Positions 6,724-14,453 of a stretch of 19,721 nucleotides of DNA are shown here, piece by piece (the stretch's first letter is position 1; every line of letters starts with the position of its first letter). The notes beneath the pieces are model-generated. The model searched no databases. It was not told where the DNA came from and saw only the letters and a list, made by a program, of their open reading frames with translations. The DNA lies in NCBI GenBank assembly GCA_964559535.1, contig CAZLIC010000081.1, forward strand, positions 1 through 19,721, written 5' to 3'. The translations under genes were made by a program, and so were the position numbers. Source of the DNA: CAZLIC01 sp964559535. Its GTDB lineage: Bacteria; Pseudomonadota; Alphaproteobacteria; Rhodobacterales; Rhodobacteraceae.

Positions 6724-6993
6724 ATGCACCAGTCACACACTGAAGACCGGCCTCCGGGACGTGAGGCCAAGCTCTTCCGCAACAACAAGAGCCAGGCGGT
6801 GCGGATCCCCGCCGACTTCGAAATGCCCGGCGATCGCGTGATGATCCATCGTGACGGCGATCTCCTTATCCTAGAGCCCGTCCGACGCCGGAGCCTCCTG
6901 GCTGTGCTGGCAGATCTTGAGCCTCTTGGTCCGGAGGACGCGTTTCCCGACGTCGACGACACACTCTTGCCCCCGCGCACGGTCGACCTGTGA
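6724..6993 (+). CDS. vapB: VapB-type antitoxin (AbrB/SpoVT domain)
   Basis: An 89-residue protein. Residues 16-52 form the swapped-hairpin AbrB fold of VapB/MazE antitoxins: KLFRNNKSQAVRIPADF, then GDRVMIHRDGDLLILEP. The C-terminal tail (about 57-89), acidic in its middle, would wrap the toxin. ATG 6724 is chosen because AAAGGAG lies 6 nt upstream and because the longer open frame upstream would run through the promoter. The last four bases overlap the vapC start (GTGA), which couples the two. It neutralises VapC and autoregulates through the palindrome at 6681-6723. Confidence 0.9.
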   Translation: MHQSHTEDRPPGREAKLFRNNKSQAVRIPADFEMPGDRVMIHRDGDLLILEPVRRRSLLAVLADLEPLGPEDAFPDVDDTLLPPRTVDL

Positions 6994-7400
6994 GCCGCCT
7001 CTACATGTTGGACACAAATATCGTGTCCGACCTGGTGCGTCACCCGCAGGGCCCGGTCATGCGGCACATTGTCAGGGTCGGGCCCGAGGCCGTCTGCGTC
7101 AGCATCATCACAGCCGCCGAACTGCGCTATGGATGCGCCCGCAAGGGGTCACCGAAGCTGCTCGCCAATGTCGAGGCCATTCTCGGCAGCATCCAGATTC
7201 TGGCCTTCGATGTGCCGGCCGATGCGGAATATGGCGGGATTCGAGCCGATCTTGAAGCTGCTGGCAAGCCAATCGGCCCGAATGACCTACTGATCGCGGC
7301 TCATGCCTCCGTGGTCGGTGCCGTCCTGGTGACCGCCAATTCGGGTGAGTTTTCCCGAATAAGGGTCCTTCAAGTCGAAAACTGGCTGGACCCTCCGTGA
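6990..7400 (+). CDS. vapC: VapC-type PIN-domain ribonuclease toxin
   Basis: A 136-residue PIN-domain protein with the expected acidic residues: D8 (YMLDTNIVSDL), E44 (TAAELRYG) and D99 (GPNDLLIAAHA), then the TANSGEF motif (115-121) near the end. These coordinate Mg2+ in VapC toxins, which cleave tRNA or rRNA. The length is typical. It starts with GTG overlapping the vapB stop, so toxin is made only with antitoxin. No feature suggests loss of activity. The exact RNA target cannot be told from sequence. Confidence 0.9.
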   Translation: MSRLYMLDTNIVSDLVRHPQGPVMRHIVRVGPEAVCVSIITAAELRYGCARKGSPKLLANVEAILGSIQILAFDVPADAEYGGIRADLEAAGKPIGPNDLLIAAHASVVGAVLVTANSGEFSRIRVLQVENWLDPP

Positions 7401-7574
7401 GGTGGGTCGACGGTTGGCACGGCCAAATCCTTCTCAGTCTATGCTCACTTCAGTAGGGGCTGACCGAACCAGATCGAAGGGAACGAAGACCACGCTGCGT
7501 CGTCATCGACAAACCAGCGCGCCCGACATGACGTCGCGCATCTCGAAGGGTCAGGAACCTCTGCCCATCGTCGC

Positions 7575-7605
7575 ATGAGCGATAGGAGATGCCTCTATCG
7601 CTCAT
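7575..7605. repeat. Perfect 11-bp inverted repeat between vapC and parD
   Basis: ATGAGCGATAG (7575-7585), 9-nt loop, CTATCGCTCAT (7595-7605). It lies 175 bp after vapC and 30 bp upstream of the putative parD -35 box. There is no T-run, so it is more likely a protein-binding site, or an RNA hairpin ending vapBC transcripts with help from Rho, than a plain intrinsic terminator. Nothing else is supported in the 293-bp gap except the parD promoter. Confidence 0.55.
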
Positions 7606-7634
7606 CCATGAGCTTCAGATCATCAAACCGATCG

Positions 7635-7664
7635 TTGAACCCCCCGCTCGGTACAGGCTATGGT
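7635..7664 (+). promoter_or_regulatory. Probable parDE promoter (TTGAAC-18-TATGGT)
   Basis: TTGAAC (7635-7640) and TATGGT (7659-7664) are separated by 18 bp and lie 30 bp ahead of the parD start codon. Each box matches the sigma-70 consensus at four of six positions. Confidence 0.45.
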
Positions 7665-7693
7665 GCTCCAATGGACTACCAACGGAGACTGTG

Positions 7694-7984
7694 ATGGGCA
7701 TGCACAAACAGAGCGTCAGCTTCACGGACGCGGCCTTCGACTTCGCGCGTGAACTGGTCGAAAGCGGCGAGTACCCGAACATCAGCGCCGCGGTCTCTGG
7801 CGAATTGGCACGCGCACGGGCCGCGCGGGAGCGGGAACGCATGCTCTTCGAAGCCGAGATCCAGCGGCGCCTTGCGCTACCTTTGGATACCTGGGAACCT
7901 GTCCGAAAAGGCGAGTCCATCACGTCCGGCGCACGTTCTCATCTTGCCCGACTTGCCAAAGCCAAAGGTGGCAGCGCCGCATGA
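7694..7984 (+). CDS. parD: ParD-type antitoxin (ribbon-helix-helix)
   Basis: A 96-residue protein. An N-terminal ribbon-helix-helix (KQSVSFTDAAFDFARELVESG, residues about 5-25, with the next helix ISAAVSGELARARAARERER at 30-49) matches the type II antitoxin ParD/CopG group. The C-terminal tail would cover the toxin. ATG 7694 has GGAGA 5 nt upstream; a second in-frame ATG at 7700 is less well placed. It overlaps parE by 4 nt (ATGA). ParD dimers repress their own promoter and block ParE. Confidence 0.85.
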   Translation: MGMHKQSVSFTDAAFDFARELVESGEYPNISAAVSGELARARAARERERMLFEAEIQRRLALPLDTWEPVRKGESITSGARSHLARLAKAKGGSAA

Positions 7985-8316
7985 TGCGTCTTGTTCGACA
8001 CCCGTTGGTCGACCAGGATCTTTCAGCTTTGGTTGATCACATCATCGACGTCACCGGTGGGGACTTCGACGCGGCTGGACGGCGCCTCGATGAGGTGGAC
8101 GACCTCCTCACCGACATCTATACCAACCCGCTTTCCGGTGTTCGGTTGGCGCCGCCACTTGACGGATGGCTGGTGAGGCATGGTGGACGCGGCCATCGCC
8201 TGACGATCGTGTTTCGCGCGGACCTCGTCCAAGATTGCATCTTCGTCGCACTCGTTGCCTTCGGCGGGCAGGACTGGCTGGCGGAAGGCGAGACGAGGAA
8301 ATCCTTCGGTCGATAA
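7981..8316 (+). CDS. parE: ParE/RelE-superfamily toxin
   Basis: A 111-residue basic protein with the ParE pattern: LVRHPLVDQDLSALVDHI (about 4-21), RRLDEVDDLLTDIYTNPLSGVRL (about 34-56), a central LVRHGGRGHRLTIVFRAD (about 64-81) and a C-terminal strand IFVALVAFGGQDW. ParE toxins inhibit DNA gyrase; related RelE-fold toxins cut mRNA, so the target is not certain. Coupled to parD through ATGA. The position beside VapBC and the defence operon fits an addiction or stabilisation role. Confidence 0.83.
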   Translation: MMRLVRHPLVDQDLSALVDHIIDVTGGDFDAAGRRLDEVDDLLTDIYTNPLSGVRLAPPLDGWLVRHGGRGHRLTIVFRADLVQDCIFVALVAFGGQDWLAEGETRKSFGR

Positions 8317-8656
8317 GCGATGGACGGCAGTAGCCGGCCGGGCAGGTGCCACAGGTCGACTTTGCGCCTAAAGGCGGGATTCGCATAATTTTGATTATGT
8401 AATTCATAACAGCGCTATGGGCCGAGGCCGTGTGACAACTCCGACCGTTGGGTCATTCTAGCCGAAAACTGGAGATAACTGCACTCTCTCGTCGCGCTGT
8501 ACGGGTTTCTGGTCGTTCTGCGGAAGCGATTTCGACGAGAGTGACGATGGCCCCGAGTTTCCACACAGCCTCGGCCGGTTCCCTTGAAGGCGTTGCACAT
8601 CGCGGATGTCACAGTAGGGTGCTGAGGCTCTGACCTTGCATCATAGGGGGGAACTC
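8317..8656. other. Intergenic leader of the defence operon, with a palindrome and weak promoter candidate
   Basis: 340 bp with no supported gene. CATAAT (8384-8389) and ATTATG (8394-8399) form a perfect 6-bp inverted repeat with a 4-nt loop. CATAAT could serve as a -10 box, with TTGCGC (8362-8367) 16 bp upstream; it would leave a leader of about 260 nt. A short hairpin CGCC-TAAA-GGCG lies at 8365-8376. A second weak pair, TTGCAC (8593-8598) and TAGGGT (8615-8620), lies about 37 nt ahead of the start codon. Neither promoter is strong. Confidence 0.4.
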
Positions 8657-11600
8657 TTGCGGATTGTCGATAACACCACGACACTTTTGGGCGATGACAT
8701 GAAGCGAGAGCTAGCGGGGGCTTCGAAGTGCCGTATCGCGGCTGCATGTTTTTCAATCTATGCCTTTGATGCCCTGAAATCTGAGCTGGGCAGGCTGAAA
8801 GAATTCGAATTCATCTTTACCTCGCCGACCTTCATCCCAAACGGCGCGGTCGATCGCCTCAAGAAAGAACGACGCGAGTTTTTTATTCCACTGGCGCGTC
8901 CGGAAGGGGCTCTATCCGGCAGTGAATTTGAGATCCAGCTCCGCAACAAGATGACTCAGCGTGCCGTCGCGCGCGAGTGTGCCGAGTGGATCCGTAAAAA
9001 AGCGCGGTTCAAGTCGAACGCGACCGCCGCGCCTATGCAGCAATTCGCCCATATTCAAAAGTCAGGAACCGAGACAGCCTACATGCCCCTGTCGGGCTTC
9101 ACCGCTGTTGATCTTGGGTATCAGCGTGGAGATGCGGTATCCAGTTACACACAGGTGATGGATGAACCGCCGTTTGCGCAGACCTACCTGAATCTTTTCG
9201 ATCAGATCTGGCACGATCAGGAGAAGCTTCGCGATGTGACGGCAGAGGTGCTGGAGCATATCGAGTCAGTTTATCAGGAAAATCCGGCCGAACGTGTGTA
9301 CTTCCTGATCCTCTATAACCTGTTCAGTGATTTCCTGAGCGAGATCGACGAGGATGTCCTGCCCAAGGACAAAACGGGTTATCTTGAAAGTCTCGTCTGG
9401 CAAAAGCTCTTCAATTACCAGCGTGACGCTGCCGTCGGGGTGATCAACAAGCTTGAGACCTACAACGGCTGCATCCTTGCGGATTCGGTTGGCTTGGGGA
9501 AGACGTTCACAGCCTTGGCGGTGATCAAATACTATGAGTTGCGCAACAAGGATGTACTGGTTCTTTGTCCCAAAAAGCTGGCGGACAACTGGCGCAACTA
9601 TAACGCCAATCTGACAACCAACATCTTTGCCAAGGATCGCTTCCGCTACGACGTGTTGTGCCACACCGACCTGTCGCGCACATCCGGCGAGTCCTTCGGC
9701 ATGCGCCTGGACCGGGTGAACTGGGGAAACTACGATCTTGTGGTAATCGATGAATCCCACAACTTCCGAAATAATGACGTCTACAAGGACCGCGAGACCC
9801 GGTATCAGCGCCTGATGAACAAGGTCATCAAGGCTGGGGTAAAAACCAAGGCCCTGATGCTCTCGGCCACCCCTGTAAACAATCGGTTCACCGATCTTCG
9901 CAACCAGCTGGCCCTTGCGTATGAGGGGCACTCCGACGCACTGAGCAAAAACCTCAAAACCAAGACGAGTGTAGAGGAAATCTTCCGCCGTGCGCAGACC
10001 GCGTTCAACGCATGGTCCAATCTACCGCCGGAAAAACGTACCCCGGCTGCGATCCTGAGATCATTGGATTTCGACTTCTTCGAGCTCCTCGATGCGGTTA
10101 CCATCGCCCGTTCCCGCAAGCATATCGAGACCTTCTATGACACAGCCGATATCGGGAAATTCCCGGCTCGACTAAAGCCCCTGTCACACCATCTACCGAT
10201 CACCCAGCGGCCAGATGTCATAGGCTTCAACGAGATCTTTTCGCGGCTCAGTGATCTGAAAATGGCCGTCTATGCGCCGGTCAATTATATCCAGCCCAGC
10301 CGGTTGAAGAAGTATGAAGACCTCTACGACACCAAGACCGAGGGCGGCAAAGGCACGCTGAAACAGGCGGACCGCGAGAAAAGCCTTCAGGCGCTGATGA
10401 CCACCAACCTGCTCAAGCGGTTGGAAAGCTCTGTCCATGCCTTCCGGATGACCCTTGGGGCCTTGTCCGGGAACATCGGTCGTACACTCGATGCGATTGC
10501 GCAGTTTGAAGCCTCGGGCGGGGCGGCGACGATGGAAGATCTGGATATCGACCTCGAGGCCATCGCGGATGAGGACGAGGATTTTGCCGATTTCTCTGTA
10601 GGCAAGAAGATCAAGATTGACCTCGCCGACATGGACATCACGGCCTGGAAACAGGAGCTGTCCGTCGACAAGATCATCATCGACGGCCTGATAGGCGAGA
10701 TGGAGCGCGTCACCCCTGACGACGATGCGAAACTGCAGCATCTGATCGCGGAAATCGCGGGCAAGATGGCCAACCCCCTGAATCCCGGCAATCGCAAGGT
10801 GATCGTCTTCACTGCCTATGCAGATACTGCGAACTACCTCTTCGACCAACTCGCCCCGCATTTTGCAAAAGCGCAGAACGTCCACACCGGTATCGTCACC
10901 GGCTCCGGCAACCCCAAGACGACGCTTAAGAAGTTTTACGACTTCCAGTCCGTCCTGACACTCTTTTCCCCCCGCGCCAAGGAGAAGGACAAGATCATGC
11001 CGGATGATCCCGCCGTGCTGGACATCCTGATCGGGACCGACTGCATATCCGAAGGCCAAAACCTCCAGGACTGTGACTACTTGATTAACTACGACATCCA
11101 CTGGAACCCCGTCCGCATCGTCCAGCGCTTTGGCCGGATCGACCGGATCGGCTCGCCCAACACCCAGATCCAGCTGTCGAACTACTGGCCCGACATCAGC
11201 CTGGACGAGTACATCAACCTCAAGGAGCGGGTCGAAAACCGGATGCACATCGTCGACATGGCGGGCACCGGCGAGGATAACGTTCTGACCGCCAAAAGCA
11301 GCGATGTGGCCTATCGCAAGGACCAGCTTCAGCGCCTCCAGAACGAGGTGATCGAGCTCGAAGACGTCAAAACCGGCATTTCCATCACCGACCTTGGCCT
11401 CAACGATTTCCGGATGGACCTTCTCAACTACCTGAAAACCCACGAAGACCTGCCGCGCATGCCCCATGGGTTGCACACGGTCATCCCGTCGGACCCGGCG
11501 CGTGGCCTGCACGCGGGCGTCATCTTTGCGCTGCGCAACATCCATGACAGTGTGAACATCAACCAGATGAACCGCCTGCACCCCTATTACCTGATCTACA

Positions 11601-11917
11601 TCGGCCAGAACGGCCAGATCATCGCCGACCAGACGCAGGTCAAACGCCTGCTCGATCTGGTGCGCACCGGGTGCAAGGGGGCCACGCAGCCCATCCGCGA
11701 CCTTTGTGCCGCTTTCAACGCTGAGACGCAGGATGGGCGCAGGATGGACACCTATTCAACCTTGCTGAACGACGCCATCCGCTCGATGATCGAGGTGAAG
11801 GAGGAGCGCGACCTTGATAGCCTGTTCTCGGGCGGGCACACCACGGCGCTGACCCAGACCATTGCGGGGCTGCAGGATTTCGAGCTTATCGCCTTCATCG
11901 TGGTGCGCGACCCATGA
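8657..11917 (+). CDS. SNF2-type helicase with degenerate PLD-like N-terminal domain
   Basis: Superfamily 2 helicase of the SNF2/RapA type, 1086 residues from TTG 8657. That TTG is chosen because AGGGGGGAA lies about 4 nt upstream and the product then begins MRIVDNTT; an upstream TTG (8636) has no such site. Residues 1-170 look like a phospholipase-D-like nuclease domain, but the active-site motif is degraded to AHIQK (about 131-135) without HxK spacing. Helicase motifs: Q-like NYQRDAA (about 253-259), Walker A GLGKT (279-283), DESH (365-368), SAT (403-405), and QRFGRIDRIG (823-832) as motif VI. By family it would translocate on duplex DNA, probably remodelling or inspecting it for the nuclease. 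It overlaps the DUF4391 gene by 4 nt (ATGA) and opens the five-gene operon. Confidence 0.85.
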   Translation: MRIVDNTTTLLGDDMKRELAGASKCRIAAACFSIYAFDALKSELGRLKEFEFIFTSPTFIPNGAVDRLKKERREFFIPLARPEGALSGSEFEIQLRNKMTQRAVARECAEWIRKKARFKSNATAAPMQQFAHIQKSGTETAYMPLSGFTAVDLGYQRGDAVSSYTQVMDEPPFAQTYLNLFDQIWHDQEKLRDVTAEVLEHIESVYQENPAERVYFLILYNLFSDFLSEIDEDVLPKDKTGYLESLVWQKLFNYQRDAAVGVINKLETYNGCILADSVGLGKTFTALAVIKYYELRNKDVLVLCPKKLADNWRNYNANLTTNIFAKDRFRYDVLCHTDLSRTSGESFGMRLDRVNWGNYDLVVIDESHNFRNNDVYKDRETRYQRLMNKVIKAGVKTKALMLSATPVNNRFTDLRNQLALAYEGHSDALSKNLKTKTSVEEIFRRAQTAFNAWSNLPPEKRTPAAILRSLDFDFFELLDAVTIARSRKHIETFYDTADIGKFPARLKPLSHHLPITQRPDVIGFNEIFSRLSDLKMAVYAPVNYIQPSRLKKYEDLYDTKTEGGKGTLKQADREKSLQALMTTNLLKRLESSVHAFRMTLGALSGNIGRTLDAIAQFEASGGAATMEDLDIDLEAIADEDEDFADFSVGKKIKIDLADMDITAWKQELSVDKIIIDGLIGEMERVTPDDDAKLQHLIAEIAGKMANPLNPGNRKVIVFTAYADTANYLFDQLAPHFAKAQNVHTGIVTGSGNPKTTLKKFYDFQSVLTLFSPRAKEKDKIMPDDPAVLDILIGTDCISEGQNLQDCDYLINYDIHWNPVRIVQRFGRIDRIGSPNTQIQLSNYWPDISLDEYINLKERVENRMHIVDMAGTGEDNVLTAKSSDVAYRKDQLQRLQNEVIELEDVKTGISITDLGLNDFRMDLLNYLKTHEDLPRMPHGLHTVIPSDPARGLHAGVIFALRNIHDSVNINQMNRLHPYYLIYIGQNGQIIADQTQVKRLLDLVRTGCKGATQPIRDLCAAFNAETQDGRRMDTYSTLLNDAIRSMIEVKEERDLDSLFSGGHTTALTQTIAGLQDFELIAFIVVRDP

Positions 11918-12576
11918 CGCTGTACCACTACCCGCCCCAGACGGCACTCAAGCGCGTCATCCCCAAAACCCGCATCTATGACGGGGCTGGCGCCAGCACC
12001 GCCCTGCGAGACCGCTTCGCGCGCGAGGTGGAACAGATCCTATGGGCGCATAAACTTGCCCCCGAAACCCTGAACCTGCCCGCCACTAAGGCCGTGCCGG
12101 AAATCCAGGTCATCCACCTGACACCAAAGGGCGACAGCATCCATGACGATGTCTTGCGCGCGATCGACCGGGCGATTCCCTTTCCGCTGATCTTCGAGAT
12201 CCACCACGGCGCGCAGGTTGAACCCGCCGCCGCCTACAAACGCCCGTCCGAGGCCGAGGCCGGCAAATGGGTGATCCACGAACCCCTGCGCGCGCCCCGT
12301 ACCACCACCCGCGCGCCCCTGCCTGTCGCGGTGAACATGAGGGCGCTTTACGACGGTATGTTGGCCCCCTTCATCCCCGTGACGGCTCAGGTGGGCGAGG
12401 ATGTGGAAACCCGCCTTGCGCGCGCGGCCGCAATCGGGGCAAAAGAGAAAGAAATCAACGCCCTGCTAACCAAGATGCAGCGCGAGACACAGTTCAACAT
12501 CAAACTGACCCTCCACGGCCAACTGGCCAAGGCACAGGCAGAATTCGAGTACTTGAAAAACGGGGGCGCGGGATGA
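11914..12576 (+). CDS. DUF4391 domain protein
   Basis: A 220-residue protein matching the DUF4391 pattern throughout: YPPQTALKRVIPKTRIY (about 6-22), ILWAHKLAPETLNLPATK (about 42-59), VPEIQVIHL (61-69), IDRAIPFPLIFEI (84-96) and a C-terminal helical part (about 188-216). No catalytic motif is visible and the family's activity is not known to me. DUF4391 genes are commonly found next to a SNF2-type helicase and a type III-like methyltransferase, exactly as here, so a structural or adaptor role in that complex is likely. It overlaps both neighbours by 4 nt (ATGA). Confidence 0.85.
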   Translation: MTLYHYPPQTALKRVIPKTRIYDGAGASTALRDRFAREVEQILWAHKLAPETLNLPATKAVPEIQVIHLTPKGDSIHDDVLRAIDRAIPFPLIFEIHHGAQVEPAAAYKRPSEAEAGKWVIHEPLRAPRTTTRAPLPVAVNMRALYDGMLAPFIPVTAQVGEDVETRLARAAAIGAKEKEINALLTKMQRETQFNIKLTLHGQLAKAQAEFEYLKNGGAG

Positions 12577-14453
12577 CCGACGACATCGAGAAACTGAAGT
12601 TGCACAGCCCCGACCTGACGGCGCAGAACGTGGACCGCATCGCAGCCCTGTTCCCCGGTTGTGTGACCGAGGCCAGGGGGCCAGACGGCACGCTGCGCCG
12701 GATGATCGATTTCGACCTGCTGCGGCAGGAACTGTCGGACAGCATCGTGGATGGCCCGCAAGAGCGGTATCATCTGGACTGGCCGGGCAAGCGGCAGGCG
12801 CTGATCACGGCCAATGCGCCGATTGCGAAGACTCTTCGGCCCGTGCGGACGGAGTCGGTGGATTTCGACACCACCCGCAACCTGTTCATCGAAGGCGATA
12901 ATCTTGAGGCACTGAAGCTGCTTCAAGAGACGTATTTGGGCCAAGTCAAGATGATCTATATCGACCCGCCCTATAATACCGGGAATGATTTTGTCTATGA
13001 CGATGACTTTGCCAAGAGCGCGGCAGAGTTTCTGGCCAAGTCAAATCAGGTGGATGAAGCAGGAAATCGGCTGGTAGCGAATACGCTTTCGAATGGGCGG
13101 TTTCATTCGGACTGGCTGTCGATGATGTATGCACGGCTTAGAGCATCCAAAAACTTGCTGGTTGAGGGTGGGATCATCCTAATGAGTTGCGATGACATAG
13201 AGATCCATAATCTACGCATAATTTCTGATGAGATCTTTGGTGCATCAAGCTTTATCGCACAATTTGTGTGGAAAGCCAGACAGTTCACAGATGCTCGCTC
13301 AAAGTCAAATGTATCTACGGATCATGAGTATATTCTAGCTTATTCGAAGTCTGGCGAAACATCTCTTCGTGGAGTGAAACGCGACGAATCCAAGTTCAGG
13401 AATCCAGACAACGATCCTCGCGGCCCGTGGATGAGCAGAAGTATTCTTGGGTTAGCAACGGAAGCACAACGACCAAATCTTCATTATGATCTGATCGAAC
13501 CAGAAACAGGCAGAGCTTTTCCAGCCAGCCCAGGTTCAGGATGGCGCTATTCCAAAGACAGAATGAAGCAGTTGATCGAAGAAGGTTGCATAATCTTTCC
13601 TTCTAAGGATGATGGGCGTCCGCGAGAGAAGAAATTCCGATCCGACATGGTATCGGAGCTCATTTCGTTTAGATCAGTCATTGATGACGTTTTTACGGCT
13701 GATGGCACAAAAGATGTCCGCGAACTTTTTGATGCTGATGTGTTTCCGTTTCCGAAACCAGTAGCTCTGATAGAGAGACTTGTTGAGCAGGTTGCGGATG
13801 AAGATAACGATCTAGTTCTAGATTATTTTGCAGGCTCCGGCACAACTTCACACGCCGTGATGCGTCTCAGTGCTCTAGACGGTGTGAACAGGAAGTTCAT
13901 TTCTGTGCAATTACCAGAGAGCATCAAGGCAGATTCGTCTGCCGGGAAGCTTGGTTTCACCAACATCTGTGACGTTACCAAAGAACGCATTCGCCGCGCA
14001 GGGACGAAAATCCTCGAAGGGGAGTGTCACCCCGACTGGAACCGTGATGTGGGCTTTCGCGTGCTGAAAATCGACAGCTCGAACATGGCCGATGTCTATT
14101 ACACCCCCGATGCCACCTCGCAGGCCGACCTGCTGTTGCGCGTGGACAACATCAAACAGGGCCGCACGGCCGAAGACCTGCTGTTCCAGGTGCTGCTCGA
14201 CTGGGGCGTCGACCTGACCCTGCCCATCACGCGGGAGACGGTGGAGGGCAAGACCGTCTTCACCGTCGCAGGCACCGCCCTGATTGCCTGTTTCGACAAC
14301 GGCGTGGACGAGGCGCTGGTCAAGTCGCTCGCCACCCGCAAACCCCTGCGCGTGGTATTCAAGGACACTGGCTTCAAAGATGACGCGACCAAGATCAACG
14401 TGAAGCAGATCTTCAAATCCCTTTCGCCCGACACCGACGTCAAGGCGATCTGA
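12573..14453 (+). CDS. mod: Type III restriction-modification DNA methyltransferase (Mod)
   Basis: A 626-residue protein. The start is ATG 12573, overlapping the DUF4391 stop by 4 nt; the longer upstream frame runs through that gene and is not real. Motif IV is DPPYN (D131-N135), followed by the target-recognition region, then AdoMet-binding motif I DYFAGSGTT (417-425). This order (IV, recognition domain, I) marks a beta-class amino-methyltransferase, and DPPY implies N6-adenine methylation, as in EcoP15I Mod. Mod supplies sequence recognition for the Res subunit encoded 1.7 kb downstream. Residues about 130-465 are encoded by DNA of clearly lower GC than both ends of the gene, consistent with a recombined recognition domain. 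It is coupled to the next gene by a 1-nt overlap (TGATG). Confidence 0.92.
   Translation: MTDDIEKLKLHSPDLTAQNVDRIAALFPGCVTEARGPDGTLRRMIDFDLLRQELSDSIVDGPQERYHLDWPGKRQALITANAPIAKTLRPVRTESVDFDTTRNLFIEGDNLEALKLLQETYLGQVKMIYIDPPYNTGNDFVYDDDFAKSAAEFLAKSNQVDEAGNRLVANTLSNGRFHSDWLSMMYARLRASKNLLVEGGIILMSCDDIEIHNLRIISDEIFGASSFIAQFVWKARQFTDARSKSNVSTDHEYILAYSKSGETSLRGVKRDESKFRNPDNDPRGPWMSRSILGLATEAQRPNLHYDLIEPETGRAFPASPGSGWRYSKDRMKQLIEEGCIIFPSKDDGRPREKKFRSDMVSELISFRSVIDDVFTADGTKDVRELFDADVFPFPKPVALIERLVEQVADEDNDLVLDYFAGSGTTSHAVMRLSALDGVNRKFISVQLPESIKADSSAGKLGFTNICDVTKERIRRAGTKILEGECHPDWNRDVGFRVLKIDSSNMADVYYTPDATSQADLLLRVDNIKQGRTAEDLLFQVLLDWGVDLTLPITRETVEGKTVFTVAGTALIACFDNGVDEALVKSLATRKPLRVVFKDTGFKDDATKINVKQIFKSLSPDTDVKAI

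Noticed and set aside
12267..12572. Upstream extension of the mod reading frame by 102 codons
   Set aside because: It runs through the DUF4391 gene, the residues are low-complexity and unlike Mod, and the ATG at 12573 gives the usual ATGA overlap and a typical Mod length.
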